A stretch of DNA of 64,000 nucleotides, taken from an uncultured Oscillospiraceae bacterium. GTDB taxonomy: Bacteria > Bacillota > Clostridia > Oscillospirales > Acutalibacteraceae. Both the position numbers and the translations under genes were made by a program. Location of the stretch: NCBI GenBank assembly GCA_902465155.1, contig CABQLY010000009.1, forward strand, positions 1 to 64,000. Direction: 5' to 3'. Numbering within the stretch: position 1 is the first letter of the stretch; each line of letters opens with the position of its first letter. Below are positions 43,131-51,590 of the stretch, piece after piece. The notes beneath the pieces are model-generated. The model saw nothing but the letters and a program-made list of their open reading frames with translations, made no database searches and was not told the DNA's origin.

Positions 43131-43838
43131 ATGAAACGAAGAATTATTGAAATTAACGAGGAAAAATGCAACGGCTGCGGTGCTTGTGCCGCCGCCTGCC
43201 ACGAGGGGGCTATTGGCATGGTAAACGGCAAGGCTAAGCTGCTGCGGGACGATTACTGCGACGGTTTGGGCGATTGCCTGCCGGCCTGCCCAACCGGGGC
43301 AATAACCTTTACCGAGCGGGAGGCTGCCGCCTACAACGAGGCCGCCGTGCTGCAAAATAAACAGGCCAAAAACAGTGCTAAAACGCCGCTGCCGTGCGGC
43401 TGCCCGGGCTCTAACGCAAAAAAAATTGAGCGCCGCGAAAGCCCTGCGGTTAACCCGGCGGCACAGCCCGCCCAAAGCCAGCTGCAGCAATGGCCGGTAC
43501 AAATTAAATTGGTACCGGTTCATGCGCCTTATTTTTCGGGCGCCAAGCTGCTAATTGCGGCCGATTGCACTGCTTACGCTTACGCCGCGTTTCACGAGCG
43601 GTTTATAAAAGGGCACATTACCCTTGTTGGCTGCCCAAAGTTAGATGGGGTAGATTACGCCCAAAAGCTAACCGAAATTATTAAAAACAACAATATTAAA
43701 AGCGTTACCGTGGTGCGCATGGAGGTGCCCTGCTGCGGCGGGTTAGAGCAGGCAGCCAAAACCGCTTTGCAAAACAGCGGAAAATTTATTTCGTGGCAGG
43801 TTGTTACCATTGCCACAAACGGCGAAATTTTAGAATAG
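43131..43838 (+). CDS. Ferredoxin-domain protein (2x[4Fe-4S]) of the hcp cluster
   Basis: 235 aa from the ATG at 43131 after AAGGAGG; the frame is open further upstream but runs through the regulator gene and promoter. Residues about 10-60 have two clusters, CNGCGACAAACHEG and CDGLGDCLPACPTG; the latter lacks the usual spacing (C-x4-C), so the second cluster may be atypical. A Cys-rich link (LPCGCPGS) and a C-terminal domain with LLIAADCTAYAYAAFH, VGCPKLDG and EVPCCGGLEQA follow. Such proteins neighbour hcp in many Clostridia and probably feed it electrons. Confidence 0.85.
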   Translation: MKRRIIEINEEKCNGCGACAAACHEGAIGMVNGKAKLLRDDYCDGLGDCLPACPTGAITFTEREAAAYNEAAVLQNKQAKNSAKTPLPCGCPGSNAKKIERRESPAVNPAAQPAQSQLQQWPVQIKLVPVHAPYFSGAKLLIAADCTAYAYAAFHERFIKGHITLVGCPKLDGVDYAQKLTEIIKNNNIKSVTVVRMEVPCCGGLEQAAKTALQNSGKFISWQVVTIATNGEILE

Positions 43839-43885
43839 CTTTACTTTTAAACTGCAGCAAATTGTTTTAAGAATAGGGGATAGCA

Positions 43886-45484
43886 ATGAATAAAAATATG
43901 TTTTGTTTTCAGTGTGAGCAATCTGCCGGTTGTACCGGCTGCACCGGCGCGGCAGGCGTTTGCGGCAAAAGCGCCGAGGTTGCCGCCCTGCAGGATGAAT
44001 TAACCGGGGCTTTAATTGGGTTAGCCCGCGCCACCAACGGCGGCAAAAAATTTAGCAAAAGCACGCAGCATTTGCTAATAAAAGGGCTTTTTAGCACCGT
44101 TACCAATGTTAATTTTAACAGTGCTTCGCTGCAGCAGCTAATTAGCCAGGTGCAGCTTGAAAAACAAAAACTCATTCCGCGCTGCGCAAGCTGTGGCGCC
44201 CCCTGCGGAAAAAACAGCGATTATAATATGCAGCAGCTATGGAACGCCAACGAGGATATTCGCAGCTTAAAATCGTTAATTTTGTTTGGTATTCGCGGCA
44301 TGGCGGCCTACGCCTACCACGCAATGGTTTTAGGCAGCGAAAGTAAAGCAATGAACCTGTTTTTTGCCAAGGCCCTTTTTGCGGTAGGGGAGGACTGGAA
44401 TTTAGAGCAGCTGCTGCCCATTGCTTTAGAGGTTGGCGAAAAAAACTTAGCCTGCATGGAGCTTTTAGATAACGCGCACACCAAAGCTTACGGCGAGCCG
44501 ACTCCCGTAACGGTTCCGCTGACGGTAGAGCCCGGGCCGTTTATTGTTATTTCGGGGCACGATCTGCACGATTTAAAATTGCTGTTAGAGCAAACCGAGG
44601 GCACCGGAATTAACATTTACACCCACGGCGAAATGCTGCCGGCACACGGCTACCCAAAGCTTAAAAAATACCCCCATTTAAAGGGTAATTTTGGCACCGC
44701 CTGGCAAAATCAGCAAAAAGAATTTGCCAATATTCCCGCACCGGTTTTATTTACAACCAACTGCCTTATGCCGCCAAAAAGCAGCTATTCCAACCGGGTT
44801 TTTACAACCGCGTTAGTATCTTACCCGCAAATTCAACACATTGGGGAAAACAAAGATTTTTCACCCGTTATTAAAAAAGCCTTAGAGCTTGGCGGCTACC
44901 AAAGCAAACAACCGTTTACCGGCATTAACGGCGGCACAACCGTTACAACAGGCTTTGCCCACGGTGCCGTTTTAAAGCAGGCCGAAAAAATTGTTCAGGC
45001 GGTTCAAAAAGGGGAGATTGAGCACTTCTTTTTGGTTGGCGGCTGCGACGGTGCGCGTGCTGGCCGCAATTATTACACCGAATTTGTAAAGCAAACCCCA
45101 AAAAGCAGCGTTATTTTAACCCTTGCCTGCGGTAAGTACCGCTTTAACGATCTACAACTTGGCACGGTTGCCGGCTTACCAAGATTAATGGATATTGGGC
45201 AGTGCAACGACGCATACAGTGCCATTAAAATTGCATTAGCCTTGGCCGAAGCCTTTTCCTGCGGCGTAAACGATCTGCCGCTCTCTATGGTGCTTTCGTG
45301 GTACGAACAAAAAGCTGTTTGCATCTTGCTAACCCTTTTGCACCTTGGCATTAAAAATATTCGCCTTGGGCCAACGCTGCCGGCGTTTCTTTCGCCCAAC
45401 ATTTTAAGCTATTTAACCAAAAACTTTGGCCTTGCCGCCATTACAACGCCAAAGGAGGATTTAAAATCACTTTTAAAAAAATAA
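43886..45484 (+). CDS. hcp: Hydroxylamine reductase (hybrid-cluster protein)
   Basis: 532 aa, the size of the class with an N-terminal insert-free clostridial form. The N-terminal CFQCEQSAGCTGCTGAAGVCGK supplies the cubane cluster Cys; CASCGAPCGKN follows, and hybrid-cluster ligands lie in ISGHDLHDLK (Glu/His region), TTNCLMPP, VGGCDGARAGRNYY, and LACGKYRFN. It reduces hydroxylamine and NO-derived species in anaerobes. It follows the ferredoxin gene by 47 bp with GGGGA before the ATG, and sits under the presumed Crp/Fnr control upstream. Confidence 0.95.
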   Translation: MNKNMFCFQCEQSAGCTGCTGAAGVCGKSAEVAALQDELTGALIGLARATNGGKKFSKSTQHLLIKGLFSTVTNVNFNSASLQQLISQVQLEKQKLIPRCASCGAPCGKNSDYNMQQLWNANEDIRSLKSLILFGIRGMAAYAYHAMVLGSESKAMNLFFAKALFAVGEDWNLEQLLPIALEVGEKNLACMELLDNAHTKAYGEPTPVTVPLTVEPGPFIVISGHDLHDLKLLLEQTEGTGINIYTHGEMLPAHGYPKLKKYPHLKGNFGTAWQNQQKEFANIPAPVLFTTNCLMPPKSSYSNRVFTTALVSYPQIQHIGENKDFSPVIKKALELGGYQSKQPFTGINGGTTVTTGFAHGAVLKQAEKIVQAVQKGEIEHFFLVGGCDGARAGRNYYTEFVKQTPKSSVILTLACGKYRFNDLQLGTVAGLPRLMDIGQCNDAYSAIKIALALAEAFSCGVNDLPLSMVLSWYEQKAVCILLTLLHLGIKNIRLGPTLPAFLSPNILSYLTKNFGLAAITTPKEDLKSLLKK

Positions 45485-45495
45485 TTACAACATTA

Positions 45496-45522
45496 AAGCC
45501 CCCAGTGCTTTGCTGGGGGCTT
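45496..45522 (+). terminator. Hairpin after hcp without a T-run
   Basis: AAGCCCCCAG (45496-45505) pairs with CTGGGGGCTT (45513-45522). Instead of a T-run it is followed 4 nt later by GGAGG and an ATG, so it may act as an attenuator-like or weak terminator ahead of a tiny ORF. Confidence 0.5.
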
Positions 45523-45535
45523 AATGGAGGTTATT

Positions 45536-45607
45536 ATGACTTTTAAAGATAAATTATTGGGCTATCTTTACAACACGGCTACACACGCCGAGACGGACGA
45601 TGTGTAG
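45536..45607 (+). CDS. 23-residue small ORF with strong ribosome-binding site
   Basis: GGAGG at 45526-45530 is 5 nt from the ATG. The peptide starts MTFKDKLLGYLYNTA and ends ETDDV before TAG. The amphipathic first half and acidic end could make a small membrane-associated or regulatory peptide. It sits directly between the hcp hairpin and a hairpin-rich region. No homologue recognised; could be chance. Confidence 0.4.
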   Translation: MTFKDKLLGYLYNTATHAETDDV

Positions 45608-45694
45608 CCCCGATAACTATCCGGTTACGCACCCGGTTGCGGGTTGCCCTGTGCGCCGCCGCGGCATTTTAGAACCAGCTTTAGAAAACAACAG

Positions 45695-45820
45695 TTATAC
45701 AAAAAATGCATTTTGTAGCCGGAGCGGCCATTTTGCCCCTTATTAGCAGGCAGGCAATATGGCCGCGGAGGTTGTAATTGGCGGAACGCCAATTATACAA
45801 AATGAATGTTTTGTATAATT
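45695..45820. repeat. Two inverted sites with 6-nt spacers, 98 bp apart
   Basis: Site 1: TTATACAAAA (45695-45704), spacer AATGCA, TTTTGTA (45711-45717). Site 2: AATTATACAAAA (45791-45802), spacer TGAATG, TTTTGTATAATT (45809-45820). The left arms share ten bases and the inner right arms seven. Arms of 10-12 bp around a 6-bp core resemble tyrosine-recombinase crossover sites, and a tyrosine recombinase gene starts about 770 bp to the right. As RNA they form two competing hairpins, since the 45709-45717 arm can also pair with 45796-45804. Confidence 0.6.
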
Positions 45821-46494
45821 AAGGGGAGAGTAGTTTTCAATTATTAGTATTAATCTGTAAAAAGAAACAATGAAATACTAAGTTTCTTTTTACAGAACTA
45901 TGACCGGCACGGTCAGAAATTTTACTTAAAAGAATAAGTATGTGCTGATGATTAGTATAAATCTATTATATTGCTTATTTTTAACCGCAGCGTTTGTTTT
46001 GCAACGCCGGCGGTTTTTATATTCATTTTTATATTCAAAAGCTGAGTTGGCTAAAACTGATTTGCCGCTTAGAACGGTTAATTTTTTCTATGTACATAAT
46101 CGGTTAACAATATTATTTGCCTTTACAGCCACTCAGTTTTTGTAAAACAAGTTATGGCCCATTTTAAGCTTTTCTATTGAAAGAAATATTTTAAACCAGC
46201 AGCTTAAAATTAAATTCTTTTATTATTTGTATTGGTATTATATGCAACGCGCCTGTACTGAACGCTAAAACTGTTAAAAAAACCTTAAAGCATTTAACGA
46301 ATTTAATGTTTAACTGCCGGCTGCAAATTTTAGTTTATTTTTGCCCAAACAATTTTAAAACGCTGCTACCACGCAAAATTATTTTGGGTATTGCTATCGC
46401 TTTCATTTTTTTTTAATATTTTAACTGGAAAACATATCCATTTAAATGATTGCGGCAATGGTAGAACGACCTGTAATTTTTCTAACATTTCCCC

Positions 46495-46523
46495 TTGAAA
46501 AATACCTATATATAGTATATAAT
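46495..46523 (+). promoter_or_regulatory. Sigma-A promoter for the tyrosine recombinase gene
   Basis: TTGAAA (46495-46500), 17-bp spacer, TATAAT (46518-46523); start near 46530. Confidence 0.8.
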
Positions 46524-46584
46524 GTAAAAGAATTACTAGATGTATTAAGCTTTTGTGCTATTTGTTTTACCGGAGGGATGCTTT

Positions 46585-47619
46585 TTGAATAAAAAATATT
46601 ACCAAGAGGCCCCAAAGGTTTTACAGGACTTTTTGCTGTACAGCGAGGCGGTTCGCAACAAATCTGCCCGTTCTGTAGACGAATACTTTTTAGATCTGCG
46701 CACCTTTTTTCGGTACTTAAAACTTCAAAACGGCTTTTCGGGCAAAATGGAGTTTAACGAAATTGCAATAGACGATATTGACTTAAATTTGCTGAAAACC
46801 GTAACCCTGCAAGACCTTTACGCCTTTTTGGTGTATTGTAAGGATGAGCTGCATAATAACAGCACCACCAGAGCCCGCAAATGCTCAACCTTAAAAATTT
46901 ATTTTAAATATCTTTCGCAAAATACCAAGCAATTGCCAAGCAACCCGGCCGAGCTGCTGGAGGCGCCGAAAATTGCCTCTACCCTACCCAAGCACCTAAC
47001 CTTAGAGGAAGCCTTAGAGCTTTTAAGAAGCGTTGACGGCCCGAATAAAGAGCGCGATTTCTGCATTTTAACCCTGTTTTTAAACTGCGGAATGCGGCTT
47101 TCGGAGCTTTGCAACATTAGCTTAAACGATTTAAACAGCGAGGGTGCGCTGCGCCTTTACGGAAAAGGCAATAAAGAACGCATTATTTACCTAAACGACG
47201 CCTGCCAAAGCGCCATTAAAAGCTATTTGCCCGTGCGCCCGGTAGAGGGGGTTCCGGCCAGCGAAAAAAACGCCCTGTTTATTAGCCGTAACAAGCGGCG
47301 TATTAGCCCTAAAACCGTGCAGCACATTGTTTACGAGTTTTTAGAAAAAGCCGGCCTGGGCAACCGCGGCTTTTCTACCCACAAGCTGCGCCACACCGCG
47401 GCTACCTTAATGTACCAGCGCGGGCACGCCGATGTGCGCGTAATTAAAGATGTTTTAGGGCACCAGAATTTAGGCACCACGCAAATTTACACCCATGTTT
47501 CCAGCGAGCAGGTAAAATCGGCTATTGAGCACAATCCCCTTTCATCCGTAAAGCCTAAAAAAAGTGCGGCCGAGGCAATTAAAAAAGCAAATAGCAATGC
47601 AGCTAAGCAGGAGGACTAA
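46585..47619 (+). CDS. Tyrosine recombinase, XerC/XerD-like
   Basis: 344 aa from TTG at 46585, 7 nt after GGAGGG; an in-frame GTG at 46555 lies ahead of that site and is less likely. N-terminal SAM-like core-binding domain (about 10-120), then the catalytic domain with the full set: Arg in CGMRLSELCNI, Lys in YGKGNKERII, His-x-x-Arg in THKLRHTAATLM, His in LGHQNLGTTQIYTHV with the nucleophile Tyr. Size is typical of chromosomal Xer proteins, plus a Lys/Ala-rich tail. Either the dimer-resolution XerC/D or a site-specific recombinase acting on the nearby inverted sites. Confidence 0.88.
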   Translation: MNKKYYQEAPKVLQDFLLYSEAVRNKSARSVDEYFLDLRTFFRYLKLQNGFSGKMEFNEIAIDDIDLNLLKTVTLQDLYAFLVYCKDELHNNSTTRARKCSTLKIYFKYLSQNTKQLPSNPAELLEAPKIASTLPKHLTLEEALELLRSVDGPNKERDFCILTLFLNCGMRLSELCNISLNDLNSEGALRLYGKGNKERIIYLNDACQSAIKSYLPVRPVEGVPASEKNALFISRNKRRISPKTVQHIVYEFLEKAGLGNRGFSTHKLRHTAATLMYQRGHADVRVIKDVLGHQNLGTTQIYTHVSSEQVKSAIEHNPLSSVKPKKSAAEAIKKANSNAAKQED

Positions 47620-47622
47620 GCA

Positions 47623-48342
47623 ATGTTACTTTTTATTGTGCGGCACGGCGACCCCATTTACAACCCCGACTCCCTAACCCCCAAAGGGCACCTGCAGGCG
47701 CAGGCCTTGGCCAAGCGCTTTGCCGTAAACGGGTTAGATGAAATTTATTCCTCCCCCTTAAACAGGGCCCGGCAAACGGCGCAGCCAACCTGCGATATTT
47801 TAGGTAAGCCCTACACGGTGGAGGATTGGACCAGCGAAAGCAAAGCTGCAGCCGATTTATTTTGCACCTACCCGGACGGACGCCGCGGCTGGGTTTTTCA
47901 GCGCCAGCTAAGCGAATTAAAAAACAACGGCACCCTAAATTTAAACCTGCAAAACTGGTACACGGCCGAATGTTTTAGTAAAGCAGACACCGAACGGTTT
48001 AAAAAGGGATTTGAACGAATTGGCCATGATTCCGACCAATTTTTAGCCCGCTTGGGCTACGAGCGTGACGGTGCCGTTTACAAAATTTTAAACCCCAACA
48101 GCAAACGCATTGCCGTTTTTTGCCACCAAGGCTTTGGCGTTACCTGGCTTTCGCACCTTTTACAAATTCCGCCCCACATTTTTTGGAGCAGTTTTGATAT
48201 TACCCACACCGGCGTTACGGTGCTGCGGTTTAGAAATTACGAAAACGGTATTACGGTTCCGCAGTGCCTTTGCCTTTCAGATACCTCGCACATTCTGCGC
48301 GAAGGCTTACCGTTTGAGTATAACAACTCGGAAAAGCTTTAA
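47623..48342 (+). CDS. Histidine phosphatase family protein
   Basis: 239 aa, starting 3 bp after the recombinase stop, so co-transcribed. N-terminal RHG motif in LLFIVRHGDPIYN, SSPLNRARQTAQ, and the second catalytic His in VFCHQGFG. Members remove phosphate from sugars or other small molecules. Substrate not predictable; the insert at residues about 80-130 is longer than in phosphoglycerate-mutase-like enzymes. Confidence 0.88.
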   Translation: MLLFIVRHGDPIYNPDSLTPKGHLQAQALAKRFAVNGLDEIYSSPLNRARQTAQPTCDILGKPYTVEDWTSESKAAADLFCTYPDGRRGWVFQRQLSELKNNGTLNLNLQNWYTAECFSKADTERFKKGFERIGHDSDQFLARLGYERDGAVYKILNPNSKRIAVFCHQGFGVTWLSHLLQIPPHIFWSSFDITHTGVTVLRFRNYENGITVPQCLCLSDTSHILREGLPFEYNNSEKL

Positions 48343-48384
48343 ATTTAAAATTAAGCATTTAAAATTAAACATTTAAAATTAAAC
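48343..48384. repeat. Three tandem 14-bp AT-rich repeats
   Basis: Units at 48343-48356, 48357-48370 and 48371-48384, consensus ATTTAAAATTAAAC, one base differing in the first. They start at the stop codon of the phosphatase gene. Likely slippage product. Confidence 0.85.
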
Positions 48385-48386
48385 TT

Positions 48387-48426
48387 AACCCGCCGCAACA
48401 GGCTTAACTGCTGCGGCGGGTTATTT
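48387..48426. terminator. Bidirectional terminator
   Basis: AACCCGCCGCA (48387-48397) pairs with TGCGGCGGGTT (48412-48422), 14-nt loop, between convergent genes. Confidence 0.75.
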
Positions 48427-48437
48427 AAAGCGTTAAT

Positions 48438-49136
48438 TTAGCTACAAATTTGCAAGGTTCCGGTTAGCCTTGGCAAAAGCGGCTCAAAGGCAAAAAGCTT
48501 ATCTAACAGCTTACCAAACAAGGTAATTAGCGGGGCGTTTACAACGGTTATAATAACCGTTGCGGCGCCAAGGCCCTGCAAATTGTGGTTTAAAATTAGC
48601 GCCAGCAAAACCGAAAGGGTTAACATTGCAATATCGTAACACTGTTTTACGCGGTTCATGTTCCAGCCGTAGCGGCGAGCCAGCTCGGTGCAAAAAAGCT
48701 CGTAAATTTCAAGCGGCCACCCGGTTCTAAAGAAAAAGGCAATGGCAATGGCCGTAAACAGCTCCCCCAACACAAAACTAAGCACCCGCACCCAAAAAAC
48801 GGCGTAAACGGCGTTGGAACCAAAAATTAGGTACCAGCCATCCAGCACAAAGCCAAAAACAACCGCCGACGCAAACGAAAGCAGATAGCGCCAGTTAAAC
48901 CGCTGAATGGCCAAACACAAAACCAGCAGCAACACCGCCTGAAATACATATTCCGACATTCCCTGCGAAAAAAACGGTAAATACTGCACCACCTTAAGGT
49001 GCAAAATGTAGGCCGCGGCCGAAACCATTGAAAGCCCAAACCCCGCTTTGGTAAGCAGGCAAACGCCCAGCGCGCAAAAAACAATGCCAAGCAGCCAGGC
49101 GGCTTCGTTCATTTTTCTTAACAGTGGTAGCTTCAT
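48438..49136 (-). CDS. YczE/YitT-like membrane protein (DUF6198 type)
   Basis: 232 aa with five to six transmembrane helices. N-terminal AAWLLGIVFCALGVCLLTKAGFGLSMVSAAAYIL and the late GLGAATVIITVVNAPLITLFGKLLDK match the YczE/YyaS/YitT family. Biochemical role unknown. Lies 24 bp after the accessory secA gene in the same direction, so probably in one transcript. Confidence 0.75.
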   Translation of the reverse strand: MKLPLLRKMNEAAWLLGIVFCALGVCLLTKAGFGLSMVSAAAYILHLKVVQYLPFFSQGMSEYVFQAVLLLVLCLAIQRFNWRYLLSFASAVVFGFVLDGWYLIFGSNAVYAVFWVRVLSFVLGELFTAIAIAFFFRTGWPLEIYELFCTELARRYGWNMNRVKQCYDIAMLTLSVLLALILNHNLQGLGAATVIITVVNAPLITLFGKLLDKLFAFEPLLPRLTGTLQICS

Positions 49137-49160
49137 TAAAATTTTAATCCCTTCAAAGTT

Positions 49161-51455
49161 TTATGAATCCTTTTTTTTCGTAAACATTCGCTCTAATTTA
49201 TCGGTAAAGCTTAAAGCCTTTTTAATTTTTTTGCCAAACATATTCAGCAGCTCGGGCAGATGGTTAAACTGGCCGCTGCTGTCGTCTACCATGTAGGTCC
49301 AGGTGCCGGTAGAATGGTCAATATTAAAATCGGTTAGATCCGGTTCGCCGTTTACAACATTCAGCTGCTGCATTTTTTGCAAAACCTCAAACCGAATATC
49401 GGCGTTCATTTCCTCAAAATTATTAATAGCCTGGCGGTTAAATTCGTCTAACGGGTTTTTGCCCGCAACAATGTTTAAATGTATGCCGCTTTTAACCTCC
49501 TCCATGGTTTCCAAATAATCAGAAAAACGCAGGTTCAGGTAATAAAGCAGCAGGTGGCGCTCGGCGTTTTGCAGCGCCTTGGCGCCAATTTGTTTTTCTA
49601 ATTCAAGGTAACGGTCTAAATCGTTTTTTTGTAAAATTTGGGGCTGCTCCTCTAAAAAAAGAATCTTTTTGCGGTAGTTGGAAATAAGCTGCCGCTGCTC
49701 CTCGGTAATATAGGTGTATTTTTTCATAGAGTAGCGCGCTTCGGCGTCGTTCCCCTCTAAGGTCAGCTGTGCGTCCCGCACCAGGGCAAATTTTTCTTTC
49801 TCCGTTAATTTTTTGCCGGTCAGCTCCTCCTCAAAAAACGGGGCAATGTTTTCATCCTGCAGGCTAATAAAAAACTTGCTTTGCCCAACATCACCCTGTC
49901 GGCCGGAACGGCCCCGCAGCTGGTTATCAATTCTGCGGGAGCGGTTAACGGTGGTGCTAATAACATAAAGCCCGCCGGCTAACGCAACGGCGCTGCGCCC
50001 CTCGCCATTTTGCCCGCCCAGCTTAATATCTACCCCGCGCCCGGCCATGTTGGTAGAAACGGTTACCGCCCCCGCCAAGCCGGCGTTGGCAATTATTTTA
50101 GCCTCCTCGGCGTCGTTGCGGGCGTTTAAAACCGCCGGTTCAATGCCGTTTTGGCGCAAGCTTTGGGCCAGCGTTTCAGATTGCTCTACACTGGCGGTGC
50201 CAACCAAAACCGGCTGGTCCTTTTGGTGCGCGGCAACAATTTCGGCAATAACGGCGCTGTCCCGCTCGCTGTTGGTTAAAAAAACCTCGTCCGGTAAGTC
50301 ATTACGAATACAGGGGGTGTGCGGCGCAATGGCCAAGGTACGCACGCCGTAGGTGGTTTCCAGCTCCGAGGCAGAGGTTACCGCCGTGCCTGTCATACCG
50401 CAAAGGGTTTGGTACTGGGCAATAAAGGCGCCAATGGTCATGCTGTTAAAAATGCGGGTGCCAAGCCGGTCGGTAATGCCCTCTTTCAGCTCAACATATT
50501 TTTGCAAGGCGCCGGGGAATTTACGGTTTGCGGCCACCCGGCCGGTAGATTCATCAATTACGCCAATTTTGCCGTCTTTTACAATGTAATCTACATCCCG
50601 CTTTAGCAAATAAACCGCCTCTAAGGCCGTATTTACCGCCGAAAGGGTATCCATATTTTTTTCGTCGTACAAATTATCAATTAATAAGGCGCTTTCAACC
50701 GCTTTAATGCCGCTATCGCTCAGCCAAATTTGCCGCTGCTCTAAATTGCACTCGTAGTCCTGCGGGTCTAACGCTTTTACCATCGCAATAATTTTTTGTA
50801 AAAAATCTAACGCGGCAGCACTGGCCTTACCGGCCAACACTAAGGGAATGGCCGCTTCGTCAATTAAAATAGAGTCGGCCTCGTCTACAATGGCAACATC
50901 GTACACCTGCAGCAAAAATTGCTCGGTGCTGGCGGCTAAAAAGCTGCGAATACAGTCGTACCCCGCCTCGCGCGCGGGGGCGTAAACAATGCTGCAGCCG
51001 TAAGCCGCTTTGCGGGCGGCAAAGCTTGTGTTCTCGGTAATGCAGCCAACCGTAAGGCCGCAAAACTCAAAAATTTCGCGGTTTTCGGTGGCGTCACGCT
51101 CGGCTAAATAATCGTTAAACACTAAAATGTGAACGGTGCGCCCGCTTTTGGCAAACAGCACCGCCGCAACAACGCCGGCAAGGGTTTTGCCCTCCCCTGT
51201 TGCAAGCTCGGTAATGTGCCCGCCAAACAGCGAAAAGGCCGCCTGCAATTGGCTTTGAAACAGCCGTATTCCCTTTAAGCGAAAAATAACCTCGCTTACC
51301 AGGGCAGCCAGGGCTGCGGGTTTTAGGCCCGGCTTTTTAAGCTGTTCTTGCAGTTCGGTGTTGCTAAAAGCGGTAAAATCCTCTGCGGCGGCCGCAGCGG
51401 CAAAATCGGCACATTCTTTTTTTAGGGCTTTGGTTGTTTTATAATTAATTTTCAA
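49161..51455 (-). CDS. secA2: Accessory Sec ATPase, SecA2-like
   Basis: 764 aa from a TTG start with GGGGAG upstream. SecA order: ELATGEGKT (Walker A near residue 87), preprotein-binding insert, VDEADSILIDEA (DEAD box), GMTGTA, VGTASVEQSE, TNMAGRGVDIKLGG, and QLRGRSGRQGDVGQSKFF. It is shorter than housekeeping SecA (about 840-900 aa) and lacks the C-terminal zinc-binding Cys tail, typical of SecA2 proteins that export a subset of surface proteins. No secY2 or accessory export genes are nearby, so it may use the main SecYEG. Confidence 0.88.
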   Translation of the reverse strand: MKINYKTTKALKKECADFAAAAAAEDFTAFSNTELQEQLKKPGLKPAALAALVSEVIFRLKGIRLFQSQLQAAFSLFGGHITELATGEGKTLAGVVAAVLFAKSGRTVHILVFNDYLAERDATENREIFEFCGLTVGCITENTSFAARKAAYGCSIVYAPAREAGYDCIRSFLAASTEQFLLQVYDVAIVDEADSILIDEAAIPLVLAGKASAAALDFLQKIIAMVKALDPQDYECNLEQRQIWLSDSGIKAVESALLIDNLYDEKNMDTLSAVNTALEAVYLLKRDVDYIVKDGKIGVIDESTGRVAANRKFPGALQKYVELKEGITDRLGTRIFNSMTIGAFIAQYQTLCGMTGTAVTSASELETTYGVRTLAIAPHTPCIRNDLPDEVFLTNSERDSAVIAEIVAAHQKDQPVLVGTASVEQSETLAQSLRQNGIEPAVLNARNDAEEAKIIANAGLAGAVTVSTNMAGRGVDIKLGGQNGEGRSAVALAGGLYVISTTVNRSRRIDNQLRGRSGRQGDVGQSKFFISLQDENIAPFFEEELTGKKLTEKEKFALVRDAQLTLEGNDAEARYSMKKYTYITEEQRQLISNYRKKILFLEEQPQILQKNDLDRYLELEKQIGAKALQNAERHLLLYYLNLRFSDYLETMEEVKSGIHLNIVAGKNPLDEFNRQAINNFEEMNADIRFEVLQKMQQLNVVNGEPDLTDFNIDHSTGTWTYMVDDSSGQFNHLPELLNMFGKKIKKALSFTDKLERMFTKKKDS

Positions 51456-51590
51456 GTTAAAATACTCCCCTTTTTAAAATCCGGCTTGCGAAAAATGCAG
51501 TTTCATGTTAAAATAAGGTTGGTTTATTGTTGCTTTTTGCCCGCACGGCTTTTGGCAACAAAATTAAGAATTTAGAATACCGGTGCAAAA

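Larger units (their letters stand above)
45608..46584. other. Hairpin-rich then AT-rich intergenic region
   Basis: The first 300 bp hold several stems: 45724-45737 with 45753-45766 (14 bp, one mismatch, GCGGCCAT..), AATTGGCG/CGCCAATT at 45776-45794, two TTATACAAAA-type inverted sites (listed separately), TCTGTAAAAAGAAAC with its complement at 45854-45896, and TGACCG/CGGTCA at 45901-45915. From about 45920 to 46490 it is AT-rich with no credible gene; a 67-codon frame at 45942-46145 has no ribosome-binding site or homology. A structured RNA is possible but matches none I recognise (not tmRNA, RNase P, SRP or 6S). Confidence 0.5.

Noticed and set aside
45600..45850. tmRNA, RNase P RNA or 6S RNA
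   Set aside because: None of the diagnostic strings (tmRNA 5' GGTTTCGAC, a tag ORF ending in LAA, RNase P GAGGAAAGTCC) were found.
45942..46145. 67-codon frame in the AT-rich gap
   Set aside because: No ribosome-binding site, biased hydrophobic composition expected of AT-rich DNA, no recognisable family.
48343..48384. CRISPR-like or regulatory repeat array
   Set aside because: Units are 14 bp, AT-rich and without spacers; simple tandem slippage explains them.
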